Below are positions 1-6,952 of a DNA stretch of 12,423 nt, piece by piece. Positions within the stretch are counted from its first letter, which is position 1. The number at the start of each line of letters is the position of its first letter. This DNA comes from Spirochaetaceae bacterium (GTDB lineage Bacteria; Spirochaetota; Spirochaetia; Treponematales; Breznakiellaceae), in NCBI GenBank assembly GCA_031290855.1, contig JAISLM010000052.1, forward strand, positions 1 through 12,423, read 5' to 3'. The position numbers and the translations under genes were made by a program. Under the pieces are notes generated by a model. It was not told the DNA's origin. It was given only the letters and a program-made list of their open reading frames with translations, and made no database searches.

Positions 1-1
1 G

Positions 2-154
2 GACGATGCGACCGGAGACATTCCGGGGCTGTCCTTAAGTGAACATGAATGCCTGCAGGGGTATTTTGTGAGGCGTTCAGGGGCGTCTTGCAGGGCTCCG
101 GAGTGCCCGAATCGGGATATATTTCGCCAGCACCAAATCAAAATCATGATATAG
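2..154 (+). other. Open frame at window start, unidentified
   Basis: A frame open from the window edge runs 50 codons to a TAG at 152-154. It could be the 3' end of a gene that begins upstream, or chance. The translated residues match no family I recognise, and the stretch lies just before the IS4-type transposase remnant, so it may instead be the left flank of that element. No promoter or other gene is visible between 1 and 168. Confidence 0.15.
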
Positions 155-311
155 TACCCTGAAAATCTATGCTCCGGAAGGGGAAAATGACAGAACGGGA
201 CGCATTTACCATAGCGGAAGAGTTTGCCGGTGCGGATCTTAACGAAGAACGGCCTGGGAAGCGCTTCCGGCAGGACCTGGAAACCTTGTCGAAAGATCCG
301 CGGAATTCAAT

Positions 312-420
312 AGACTTGTTCGATAACCCGGTTGGTTATCGAACAAGTCTCGGCAAAATGCTCCGCATTTTGCTGTTTTTAAGCGGTTGTTGTTCAGAAA
401 CTTCAGTTTCTGAACAACGC
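312..420. repeat. Three-hairpin insertion element
   Basis: Three perfect hairpins stand in a row: arms 312-328/334-350 (17 bp, 5-nt loop), 353-361/365-373 (9 bp, 3-nt loop) and 389-401/406-418 (13 bp, 4-nt loop). The block interrupts the transposase pseudogene exactly between codons that should be adjacent (Asn-Ser-Ile at 304-312 and Tyr-Gly-Ser-Ser from 426). ATA occurs on both sides (310-312 and 423-425), so a 3-bp target duplication is possible. The element has no coding capacity and looks like a small non-autonomous (MITE-like) or REP-like mobile repeat. That it is mobile is inferred from its clean interruption of the gene. Confidence 0.65.
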
Positions 421-1224
421 TGATATACGGCAGCAGCGCGAATCGGGCTGAAGCATCGGCCTGTAAGTCCGCGGCTATATACAACCTGCCGGGCACCGGT
501 AAGTTTAACCGGGGCGAAATACTGCGGGCTCATCGCGCCCTGGCAATCCGGCGTATGGAAGGCCATCCCTTGATTTTAGCGGCGCGGGACACAACGTCAG
601 TCAATTATAACAGTCAGCAAAAAATGGAAGGCAACGGATATATCGGCGGCAATACCATGGGGGGAAACATCCATAGCGCTCTGGCGGTAAGCCCCGATGG
701 ATTGGCGCTCGGCGTATTGGATCAAGAGAGATTTAAGCGTGCCGGTAGTAAAAACACCGCGCTGAACCGGGAGCGGCGGAAGAACCGTCCGACAGTGGAA
801 AATGGGAGCAACCTGTGGCCTGGGACGACGGGAAACGCGGACCGTGATATAGGCAATGCCCTAAAAACACCGCGTGCCCGCGACCGTGAGGGAGACAATT
901 ATGAGCTATTCGACAAGGGATACAACGCGGGCGGTATTTTCTCATACGGATAGTTCATAACCGGATGACCGTGGAAAATGAGCGGACACTGGATACAATA
1001 CGGGAAACGCCCGGTAAAGGCCGGGTAAAGGCGCGCATTCCCCGTGATTCAAGGCGTAATATGAAAGAACGGGAAGCTGTCCCGCAATGTGGTGCGCGCT
1101 GTATGAGATACAAAAGCCGCAGATAAAGAACAAAAACAAAGCGCTGCCGCCGTCATTACCCGTGACGGTCATATACGTGAAAGAGGAGAACACACCCAAA
1201 GGTATTGAAGGGATAGAATGGTTG

Positions 1225-1243
1225 CGGAAACTTCGTTTCCGGG
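1225..1243. repeat. 19-bp hairpin micro-insertion
   Basis: A perfect palindrome (CGGAAAC, loop TTC, GTTTCCG at 1225-1241) plus two bases lies between the transposase codons Trp-Leu (1219-1224) and Met-Thr-Asn-Lys (1244 on). Removing these 19 bases restores the expected family reading. Its core GAAACTTC...GTTTC is shared with the third hairpin at 389-418, so the two probably belong to one repeat class. Confidence 0.5.
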
Positions 1244-1731
1244 ATGACCAATAAGGAGGCGGGAAGTTTCGGGGCCGCCTGCGAAATGACGGGACATTAT
1301 ATTCAGCGGTGGAAGACAGGGCGTTTTTATTATGTGCTGAAAAGCGGGTGCAAGACAGGGAAGCTGCGGGAGCGGAACACGGAAAAAATGAAAGTGTTGA
1401 TACTGATGTATTCGGTAATAGCGGTGTTCATAATGAACCTGACGTACATGGCGCGGATACATCCCGAGCTGCCCTGTACGATACTGTTTAAGGACGAAGA
1501 ATGGAAAATCCTGTATTTGCGCGCGGCACACAGGACAAAAAAAGTTCCTGACAGGCCGTATACGATTAAAGAGGCGGAAGAGTATGCCGGCCGGCCGGGA
1601 GGGCCGAAACGCGCTCCCGGCGGCGGGCCGCCGGGAGCCAAAACCGTTTGGACCGGACTTCAAAAACTTTATACGCTCCTGGACTACCGTGAGCTATTCG
1701 ATTTTATGGGTCAAGTTTAGGGCAGAGCGGC

Positions 1732-1898
1732 GGGGTATCTTATAAAAGTTGCATTATCTACGAGGTTCGATCGGCTGCGGAAATTTATCATCTGTGGCGG
1801 TTTGCATAGCAAACTTGTTTGCCCGCAAACCCGTCTACTACCATATTTTTGTAGGTGCTGCCCACTCTAAGCGCCACAAAACAGCGTCAAGCGTCCGC
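1732..1898. repeat. 167-bp repeat, copy A
   Basis: This segment recurs in the same orientation at 10142-10309 with most bases conserved. Shared landmarks are GGGTATCTT, GGTTCGATCGG, GCGGAAATTTATCA, and two adjacent small palindromes: GTTTGC-ATA-GCAAAC at 1800-1814 and GTTTGC-CC-GCAAAC at 1817-1830. The shared stretch ends with CCCGTCTACTACCAT and GCGCCACAAAACAGCGTC. No open frame is conserved between the copies. It could be a MITE-like element or a structured RNA; nothing seen decides between them. This copy begins 12 bp after the IS4 pseudogene stop. Confidence 0.75.
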
Positions 1899-1900
1899 GG

Positions 1901-1978
1901 CAAACCGCTACGCGGTTTGTGTCTGACGTTCCTCCGCCTTTTTAACCCCAAAAGGAAGGATAAGGCGGGGGAGCAGAC
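1901..1978. repeat. Hairpin cluster after repeat A
   Basis: A perfect 8-bp stem with a TAC loop (1901-1919) is followed by a larger imperfect stem-loop. In the larger one GTCTG (1921-1925) pairs with CAGAC (1974-1978) and CCGCCTT (1934-1940) with AAGGCGG (1962-1968). Copy B of the 167-bp repeat at 10142 is not followed by these structures, so they are a separate module. No coding signal is seen. Confidence 0.4.
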
Positions 1979-1987
1979 ACCACTGCG

Positions 1988-2016
1988 AATGAGCCTCCGC
2001 GCGGCAAGCCGCGCGG
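1988..2016. repeat. CAAG-loop palindrome 1
   Basis: CCGCGCGG (1997-2004), loop CAAG, CCGCGCGG (2009-2016), preceded by AATGAGCCT and followed by TATCTT. The same left half (ATGAGCCTCCGCG...GCAAGC) recurs at 4075-4095 and, with one change, at 10103-10121. It behaves as a dispersed REP-like palindrome. Confidence 0.5.
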
Positions 2017-2116
2017 TATCTTAAGCGTTGTGTTGGTTGGAGCGGAGGCTCGTTCTGTAAGGAAGTTTATAATATCGTCTGCTTTAATACCAAATCTTTG
2101 TAGGCTTTGCCTTACG

Positions 2117-2143
2117 TGAGCCGCGGCAAGCCGCGGGGTATTA
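2117..2143. repeat. CAAG-loop palindrome 2
   Basis: CCGCGG (2121-2126), loop CAAG, CCGCGG (2131-2136), preceded by GTGAG and followed by GGTATTAAA. It is a shorter relative of the palindrome at 1988-2016, with the same loop and a similar GGTAT flank. Confidence 0.45.
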
Positions 2144-2160
2144 AACCAGACTTTGCGAAT

Positions 2161-2495
2161 AAAACAAGGGCCTGGAGCGCTTGCCCGGCGTGGTTAGCCG
2201 TACTACTATTCGCCGTCTACGGGCCGCGAGGCCTGCGGCGGCATTTTACTTTACGGCGACCGGTTTAGGTTAACCCCACACCGGGGTTCCTTCCCGTTTA
2301 CGAAAATTTCTTCACCGTGAGCGGCAGCCTGCCACCAACTCTCCGGCCCCGTCGAGCCAGAATACTACTTTAGTCCCAGATAAGTTATCATAGCGCCTCA
2401 TCACTCATTAACCATATCCCCGTCTTTCATCTAGCTTTTAACGCGGAAACGGCGGTAGACTGTCGTAAGGCTTACGCCTGCCGACGCAAGGGCGG
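2161..2495 (-). other. Gene-free stretch, possible antisense group II intron remnant
   Basis: No convincing coding frame exists here on either strand. Read on the minus strand, the segment about 2165-2430 has the feel of a structured RNA, with blocks such as GGCGAATAGTAGTACGGC and GGGGTTAACCTAAACCGG. These remind me of the 5' domain of bacterial group II introns. That is recollection only; no reverse transcriptase and no domain V are visible, so at best it is a fragment. Near the right edge, 2464-2476 is a small palindrome (CGTAAGGCTTACG). No promoter for the downstream transglycosylase could be picked out with confidence. Confidence 0.2.
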
Positions 2496-2516
2496 GTGTT
2501 TTTGCCGATAATCATT

Positions 2517-3899
2517 ATGATGAAAAGTAAAGCCCAGAGGGCCGGACTTAGCGGCCTTTTTTTCCGTGTGCTTTTTACGGCTGCCCTTGTTCTGCCGCTG
2601 GGCGCTTCCAGCGAACCGGAGACAAGCGGGCTGACCGCGCCGTCTTTCGAGAGGCCGTTGCGGCAAAACCGTGCGCCTCTACCCGCCGGCATATCGCGGC
2701 AGCAGCAGGACAGACTCCGTTTCCCGGTGATACCCGCGATCTACGGGCTCGACTACCCGCTGACCCAAACATATATCCACCGTTATTCCGCGCCTTCCGG
2801 CCTTAAATGGATAAGCTCCGTGATGAAAAACGCCGAACCCTACCTGTCATTCATCCGCAACGAGCTTGAGCTGCGCGGTCTGCCACCCGAACTCCTGTAC
2901 CTGCCCGTGGTGGAGTCCGGTTATACCGGCACGGCGCGAAGTCCATCGGGGGCCGCCGGGCTGTGGCAGTTCATGCGGAACAGCATCAGGCCCTACATGA
3001 CTATCAACGAGTACATGGACGAGCGGCTGGACTTCTGGAAGTCGACGCACGGCGCACTTTCAAAACTTGAGGAGAACTACCGCGCCTACAATGACTGGGC
3101 GCTGTCTCTTGCCGCCTACAATTCGGGAAGCGGCGCTGTAAACAGGCTGATCAAACAGACGGGCATAAAGGATTACTGGGCGCTGTCGGAGAAAAAGCAT
3201 CTAAAAAACGAGAGCATCCAGTACGTGCCGAAGCTTCTGGCGATAAGCTTGATAGCGTCAAACCCGCGCAAATTCGGCCTCGACATCTCGTGGAAACCCG
3301 GAAGGGTCGAGTGGACGCGCCTGGCGGTTGACCGTGAGGCGGACATCCGCGTGCTGGCGGAGGAGGCCGGCGTCGACAGGGACGATCTGATCAGGATGAA
3401 CCGTGAACTGCACGGCTACGTCACGCCGTCCTCCGGCTATATGCTGAAAGTAAGAAAGTCGGACGCGGAGGCAGTGGAAGCCGTCCTGCGCGACAGGGAA
3501 AAAACCCTCGTCAAAAGCTATCTCTACCGCATCAGGAGTGGCGACACGCTTTCCGTCCTTGCCAAGCATTACGGCGTCAGCGTGGAGCGGATACTGTCGC
3601 GAAACCCCGGCATCCGGCCCGAAAGCCTCCCGGTCGGCGGCGCTATAAGCATACCCGCAGTGAAAGACGTCGCACCCTACTCCGCCCCTGCGCCTGAAGC
3701 GCCGGCCAAAGCGGAAAACCGGGATAACCCGCCGTCCGGCGAGTGTACGGCGCAAAAAGGCGACACGCTTTGGTCGATAGCAAAACGGTACGGGCTCACG
3801 GTCGAAGCGCTGGCAAAAGCGAACGGAATGCTGATATCGGACACCCTCAAGATAGGCGCCCGCCTAAAAATCCCGCGAATAATGAGCAATGAGCAATGA
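2517..3899 (+). CDS. Lytic transglycosylase with two LysM domains (MltD-like)
   Basis: Exported peptidoglycan lytic transglycosylase: it cleaves the glycan strand between MurNAc and GlcNAc, forming 1,6-anhydro-MurNAc ends. From ATG 2517 the product is 460 aa. Residues 1-32 form a signal peptide (basic N-region, then LFFRVLFTAALVLPLGA). The SLT domain spans about 95-240, with the catalytic Glu133 in PVVESGY, then GAAGLWQFM and LAAYNSGSG. LysM1 lies at about 337-380 (SGDTLSVLAKHYGVS) and LysM2 at 410-453 (KGDTLWSIAKRYGLT). The order SLT then LysM is that of MltD. An in-frame GTG at 2496 has AAGGG just upstream at 2488-2492 and would add seven residues before the signal peptide; I prefer 2517 because the signal peptide is then conventional, but its ribosome-binding site is poor. 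The stop codon overlaps the left end of an IS3-type remnant, so the last residues may derive from the insertion. Confidence 0.9.
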   Translation: MMKSKAQRAGLSGLFFRVLFTAALVLPLGASSEPETSGLTAPSFERPLRQNRAPLPAGISRQQQDRLRFPVIPAIYGLDYPLTQTYIHRYSAPSGLKWISSVMKNAEPYLSFIRNELELRGLPPELLYLPVVESGYTGTARSPSGAAGLWQFMRNSIRPYMTINEYMDERLDFWKSTHGALSKLEENYRAYNDWALSLAAYNSGSGAVNRLIKQTGIKDYWALSEKKHLKNESIQYVPKLLAISLIASNPRKFGLDISWKPGRVEWTRLAVDREADIRVLAEEAGVDRDDLIRMNRELHGYVTPSSGYMLKVRKSDAEAVEAVLRDREKTLVKSYLYRIRSGDTLSVLAKHYGVSVERILSRNPGIRPESLPVGGAISIPAVKDVAPYSAPAPEAPAKAENRDNPPSGECTAQKGDTLWSIAKRYGLTVEALAKANGMLISDTLKIGARLKIPRIMSNEQ

Positions 3900-4075
3900 T
3901 GTCGCGTCCTGGTTTAAAGTTGACACACGGGAGTAAAAGATGAGCGAGGTGGTACGATACAGCAAGATGTTTAAGCTACGGCTTGCGGGGGATATGGCGA
4001 GCGGGAAATACGCGAGCCTTGACGAGGCGCGGCGCGGGAACGGGATACCTGGAAGCTCGACGCCGCGCAAGTGTA
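3893..4075 (+). pseudogene. IS3-family OrfA remnant, truncated copy
   Basis: Homologous to the left end of the IS3 remnant at 6621-6800, including about 45 bp upstream of the start codon (core GTTGACAC). ATG 3940 follows GGGAG and gives MSEVVRYSKMFKLRLAGD and on to SSTPRKC, the helix-turn-helix N-terminus of an IS3-type OrfA. At about 4074 homology stops abruptly and the sequence becomes a CAAG-type palindrome repeat (TATGAGCCTCCGCG). The frame then ends at 4111-4113 after 57 residues, against roughly 100-130 for intact OrfA proteins. No OrfB follows. The left boundary overlaps the transglycosylase stop codon. Confidence 0.7.
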
Positions 4076-4148
4076 TGAGCCTCCGCGCCGCAAGCTCTAA
4101 CCTTGACCCATAAAAAATTTTACCTGACGAAAAGCCCCCGCCGCTCCG

Positions 4149-4173
4149 CCGGAAGGTAGAAGGTACTTTCCGG
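4149..4173. repeat. Inverted repeat upstream of RAYT-like gene
   Basis: CCGGAA (4149-4154) and TTCCGG (4168-4173) pair, with further GCCG/CGGC complementarity outside. A second short hairpin, GGGC-AAGC-GCCC, lies at 4218-4229. Palindromes flanking a RAYT-type gene are typical REP elements in other bacteria; that these serve as its substrates is inference. Confidence 0.3.
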
Positions 4174-4239
4174 TTCGGCTACTTTCCCTTTTTTCTCCGT
4201 ATATTAAAGCAAAACGCGGGCAAGCGCCCATATATTTAC

Positions 4240-4710
4240 ATGAGACATTTAAGAATGCTGAAACAGGGCGTGTGGTACGAAATCAGTACCCGCGTCAACA
4301 ACAGGGAACCCCTGTTCCGCGGGGGCCGGGCCCTGGCGCTGTTTGACCGGGTGTTTCGGGAGACCGCGCACAGGTTTGCCTTCACGGTCCGGGGCTTAAG
4401 TCTTGCCGGCGACCGGCTGGCCTTTTACATAAAGCCCGCGGACGGGTTCGAACGGCCCGCGATAATGAAATGGCTGAAGCAGACCTTTGCCCAGAGGTAC
4501 AACCGGGACAATGGACGGACGGGACACCTGTGGGGCGACCGGTACTGGTCGCGAATCCTGGAAGGGGAGCCGCCGGACGGTGGGGAGGCGGGAGAGGAGG
4601 AGACGGGAGTCCCGCCGGCCCGTGGGGTCAGACCCCGCAGCGGGAAACGGGCTGCCGGGGACGCGTTTTCCCGCCTATACCCCCTTCCCGTCGCCCCGGC
4701 GCCCGGATAA
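4240..4710 (+). CDS. REP-associated tyrosine transposase-like protein lacking HUH motif
   Basis: A 156-aa protein of the Y1/IS200-like (RAYT) fold. The family-typical start VWYEISTRVNNREPLF (compare YHV..RGNNREPIF), the helix ALFDRVFRETAHRFAF and the C-terminal MKWLKQTFAQRYNRDNGRTGHLWGDRY place it clearly. RAYTs nick single-stranded REP hairpins using a His-hydrophobe-His metal site and a tyrosine. Here the position of MPNHxHLL reads LAGDRLAFYI (residues 55-64), so both histidines are gone, and the family Tyr in the Q-x-Y-x-R-x-N context appears as Phe83. The last 45 residues are low-complexity and contain a GGGGTCAGACCCC palindrome (4624-4636), suggesting the original C-terminus was overwritten. 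No ribosome-binding site is visible. It is either a decayed transposase or a repurposed nucleic-acid-binding protein. Confidence 0.65.
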   Translation: MRHLRMLKQGVWYEISTRVNNREPLFRGGRALALFDRVFRETAHRFAFTVRGLSLAGDRLAFYIKPADGFERPAIMKWLKQTFAQRYNRDNGRTGHLWGDRYWSRILEGEPPDGGEAGEEETGVPPARGVRPRSGKRAAGDAFSRLYPLPVAPAPG

Positions 4711-5192
4711 GCGGCATAATCCGCCCGCAGAACCGCAGCAGCCCGCCATTTCCTCTCCAAACCGAACCGGCCCAGGGGGATACGTCTGCACTGAAATCTG
4801 AATTGTGGGTCAAGCTTAGCCCTTGGGGCGGGGAGGTTCATTACGGGGGTAGACACATATTTGTATTTAATTAGGGACAGGATGCAACGGACGGAACAGG
4901 GCTGGAACTCATTCCCGTTTGGAATCGGGGCAGGCAACGCTAAACCGCTGGACCTTGTTCGCTGAAAACGTCAGCCGGAATGAATTTAAAAGCGCGTAAA
5001 CCGCTATTGAGGGTATAACACGCTACATCTCTCCCCCTCCCCGTAGACTCCGGTATGTGTGTGTGGGAGGGGCAGACCCCGCTGCGAATAAATAATGGCG
5101 GATGTATGATTGGGGCTGGGGCGTCCGGAGGATAGGGGGTTGAGTTTTGCGTAAAATCAACGCGCCTCGCGGGCCAGCGCTTACGCAGGGCC
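4711..5192. other. Gene-free stretch with inverted repeat
   Basis: No gene was recognised in these 480 bases. An inverted repeat pairs CCCCTCCC (5034-5041) with GGGAGGGG (5065-5072). The right arm merges with GGGGCAGACCCCGCTGCGAATA, a variant of the sequence at 1970-1990 and of the palindrome at 4624-4636, so this is another dispersed-repeat site. At 5148-5154 and 5181-5187, TGCGTAA and TTACGCA can pair just beyond the stop of the minus-strand symporter gene, but no T-run follows, so I do not call a terminator. Confidence 0.35.
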
Positions 5193-6419
5193 TCAGATGA
5201 AACGTTTGACGCTTTTTTCTTCCTGAAAGCCGCTTATGCCGGCTATCGTGAAACTTCCGAGCGCGTTTATTACTATATCAATAAAGGTCCCGATAGAGAT
5301 CAAATAGAACGCTATCGGTTTTAGTATCAGGTAGCCGGTCTCGAAACCGTGTCCGTAGCGCATACAGAGAACCGCGAGCGCCGTGAAAGCAGCGTCGGAC
5401 GAGTTGCGCGCGAGCAGGAACGACAGGAAAAACGCGGTTATCCCGATGTTCAGTATGCCGCTGCCGGGAATACCCAGGCTTGAATATGACTTGATGATCA
5501 CGATGAACGCGACGCAGGCGACCATCGCGCTGCCCGACCTGCCGAATGTTGAAAAGAGCGCGAACGTAACTGAGCCCGATCTTCTGCGGATGCCCAGGTT
5601 GTTTTTCATGTGCGTCGTCAGTACCGGAACGCTGAAGTTGTAATCGCCGGAAAAAAAAGCGGCTATCGCCGGGCCCAGACATCCGTACAGCGCCTTCCAC
5701 GGCGCGCGCTTGATAAAAAAAAGAAGCGCCGGTAAAACGACAAACACCAGAACCGCCGAATATAACAGCAACATCCGCATTACCGACACGAATACACCCG
5801 TACCGATAACTTCCCGGTACTGAAGCGCCCAGTAAGCGGACAGCACTATTATCAACAGGCCCAGCATTTCCGAGAAAAAAGCCGCTATGTGGAAGAATAT
5901 TCTTGACAGCGAGTCTATCAGCGACAGCACCGGTTTTGTATAATTCCTGTCGTAACGAAGCCCCGACGCGAGAAAAAACGCGAACACGCACAGCGGAAAA
6001 ATATAAACCCCGTCCGTGAAAAGGACGGAAAGCATATTGGGCGAAAATATGTCCAGCACGTTCTGCGCCGGTGAAAAAAGCAGTTCGCCCGACTGCTGCT
6101 CTATCAGCACCGGTATCCTGCCCGGCGGGAAAAACAGCGTTACCCCTATGCCCAGCGCGATCACAAAGACTGACACGCCTGAAAGCAGCAAAACCGCACG
6201 TACCAGCAATGACCAGAACTTGCCGTCCTGCCGCAGTTCGTAAATGCCTATCGTCAACGAAAACACTATAACGGGTAACGCGGTGTAACGTCCGATCCCT
6301 ATCGCGAGTTTTTGCAAGAAAGCAAACATATTCGTCACGACAGGATGATTTTCCGGCAGCAGAAAACCAAGAAGCAAACCAAATACGGAACCTATTATCA
6401 GCTTGATCCAAACTCTCAT
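5193..6419 (-). CDS. Divergent DAACS (sodium:dicarboxylate symporter) family transporter
   Basis: A 408-aa polytopic inner-membrane protein resembling the dicarboxylate/amino acid:cation symporter family (GltP/DctA fold). The family start IKLIIGSVFGLLLGFLLPEN is a strong match, and hydrophobic segments repeat along the whole length. Normal members couple uptake of C4-dicarboxylate or acidic amino acids to sodium or protons. Here the hallmark motifs are altered: the serine-rich HP1 tip (SSS-x-T-x-P) reads SGDYNFSVPVL, and the TM7 NMDGT region reads FGRSGSAMVACVAF. Substrate is therefore uncertain. The start is supported by AAGGTG (6425-6430 on the plus strand, read in reverse) 5 bp before the ATG. 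It is monocistronic as far as seen, facing repeats on both sides. A short GC hairpin (6463-6482) lies in its leader. Confidence 0.8.
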   Translation of the reverse strand: MRVWIKLIIGSVFGLLLGFLLPENHPVVTNMFAFLQKLAIGIGRYTALPVIVFSLTIGIYELRQDGKFWSLLVRAVLLLSGVSVFVIALGIGVTLFFPPGRIPVLIEQQSGELLFSPAQNVLDIFSPNMLSVLFTDGVYIFPLCVFAFFLASGLRYDRNYTKPVLSLIDSLSRIFFHIAAFFSEMLGLLIIVLSAYWALQYREVIGTGVFVSVMRMLLLYSAVLVFVVLPALLFFIKRAPWKALYGCLGPAIAAFFSGDYNFSVPVLTTHMKNNLGIRRRSGSVTFALFSTFGRSGSAMVACVAFIVIIKSYSSLGIPGSGILNIGITAFFLSFLLARNSSDAAFTALAVLCMRYGHGFETGYLILKPIAFYLISIGTFIDIVINALGSFTIAGISGFQEEKSVKRFI

Positions 6420-6462
6420 TACATCACCTTACATAATAATGGAGAGGCCAATCAAGATAGAG

Positions 6463-6482
6463 CGCCCGACCGTGTCCGGGCG
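6463..6482 (-). promoter_or_regulatory. Leader hairpin of the symporter gene
   Basis: CGCCCG (6463-6468) and CGGGCG (6477-6482) form a stem with an 8-nt loop about 45 bp upstream of the symporter ATG on the minus strand. No T-run and no alternative pairing are evident, so an attenuator cannot be claimed. It may be just another local palindrome. Confidence 0.25.
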
Positions 6483-6519
6483 AATCAATGGTGCGCAAAG
6501 AGGGATGGAAGACGGGGGG

Positions 6520-6606
6520 CAGCGACTAACACGGAACTTACCGATCTGCCGGGGTCTGACCCTCTATTGACTTAAATCGTTACCCGGTAATGATTTAGAG
6601 CAATAA
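6520..6606. repeat. 87-bp direct repeat, copy 1
   Basis: Begins CAGCGACTAACACGGAAC and ends GATTTAGAGCAATAA. It matches 7474-7560 in the same orientation at 79 of 87 positions by my count, and the pair brackets the IS3-family remnant. It contains GGGGTCTGACCC, the reverse complement of the palindrome inside the RAYT-like gene at 4624. No coding role is visible. Confidence 0.8.
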
Positions 6607-6669
6607 TTGATGAGGAGTGAGGAATGATGTTGCGTCTTTGGTTTGAAGTTGACACATGGAGGTCAAAAG

Positions 6670-6882
6670 ATGAGCGAGGTGGTACGATACAGCGAGGCGT
6701 TTAAGCTCCGGCTTGCGGGGGACGTGGCGAGCGGGAAATACGCGAGCCTTGATGAGTCAAAGCGCAGGAACGGGATCCGGGGAAGCTCGACACTGCGCAA
6801 GTGGATAAAGAAATACGGGCGGGAGATGAGCGGAATATTACAAGGCCCGCCGGAGGCGGGCAGGGGCGGAGCCACCCAATGA
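6670..6882 (+). pseudogene. IS3-family OrfA, 3' truncated
   Basis: ATG 6670 follows GGAGG (6658-6662) at 7-bp spacing. The helix-turn-helix region reads MSEVVRYSEAFKLRLAGD, KYASLDESKRRNGIRG, then STLRKWIKKYGRE. After about residue 55 the family-like sequence is lost and the frame runs through GC-rich sequence to 6882. The leucine-zipper half that allows OrfA dimerisation and the frameshift site for OrfAB are missing, so the product would not support transposition. Confidence 0.65.
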
Positions 6883-6952
6883 GGTTTGTCGAAAACATTA
6901 ACGTTGTTCACGGGCAGGGCGGCCCGGCGGGGACTTCCGGGGGAGCGGGCTG

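Larger units (their letters stand above)
187..1720 (+). pseudogene. IS4-family (Tn5-like) transposase, decayed
   Basis: DNA transposase of the DDE/RNase H fold, IS4 superfamily, now broken. Four frames together rebuild one protein. The N-terminal DNA-binding part is read from 187 to 312 (MTERDAFTIAEEFAG onward, like the Tn5 N-terminus). The middle is read from 423 to about 940, including KFNRGEILRAHR, the first catalytic Asp in ARDTTSVNY, and DREGD holding the second Asp. The frame then shifts by one base near 940 (LIRIVHNRMTVENERTLD), shifts again near 1090-1102 (YEIQKPQIKNKNKALPPS), and the C-terminus is read from 1244 to 1720, ending DFMGQV. The catalytic Glu expected in the Y-x-x-R-W-x-x-E motif is replaced: the copy reads YIQRWKTGRF. 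A three-hairpin element (312-420) and a 19-bp hairpin (1225-1243) are inserted within the gene. I could not define the terminal inverted repeats of the element. It cannot make a functional transposase as read. Confidence 0.8.

Noticed and set aside
169..423. 84-codon ORF taken as a hypothetical protein
   Set aside because: Its first part is the N-terminus of the IS4 transposase and its second part is the three-hairpin insertion, so it is not a gene by itself.
1755..1790. tRNA T-arm-like GGTTCGATC in the 167-bp repeat
   Set aside because: No cloverleaf could be built around it in either copy.
1749..2024. 91-codon plus-strand reading frame
   Set aside because: It runs through the non-coding 167-bp repeat and several hairpins, and the frame is not conserved in copy B at 10142.
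1997..2136. CRISPR-like spaced repeats
   Set aside because: Only two palindromes of different stem length, with no regular spacers or further units.
2165..2430. Possible tmRNA on the minus strand, because of ATTCTGGCTCGACGGGG
   Set aside because: That block resembles the tmRNA 5' end, but no acceptor-stem partner, T-arm with CCA end or plausible tag frame ending in LAA and a stop could be found.
4425..4937. 170-codon minus-strand frame over the RAYT-like gene
   Set aside because: Antisense shadow of a GC-rich gene, with arginine/proline-rich low-complexity translation and no homology.
5148..5187. Rho-independent terminator after the symporter
   Set aside because: Seven base pairs with a long loop and no following T-run.
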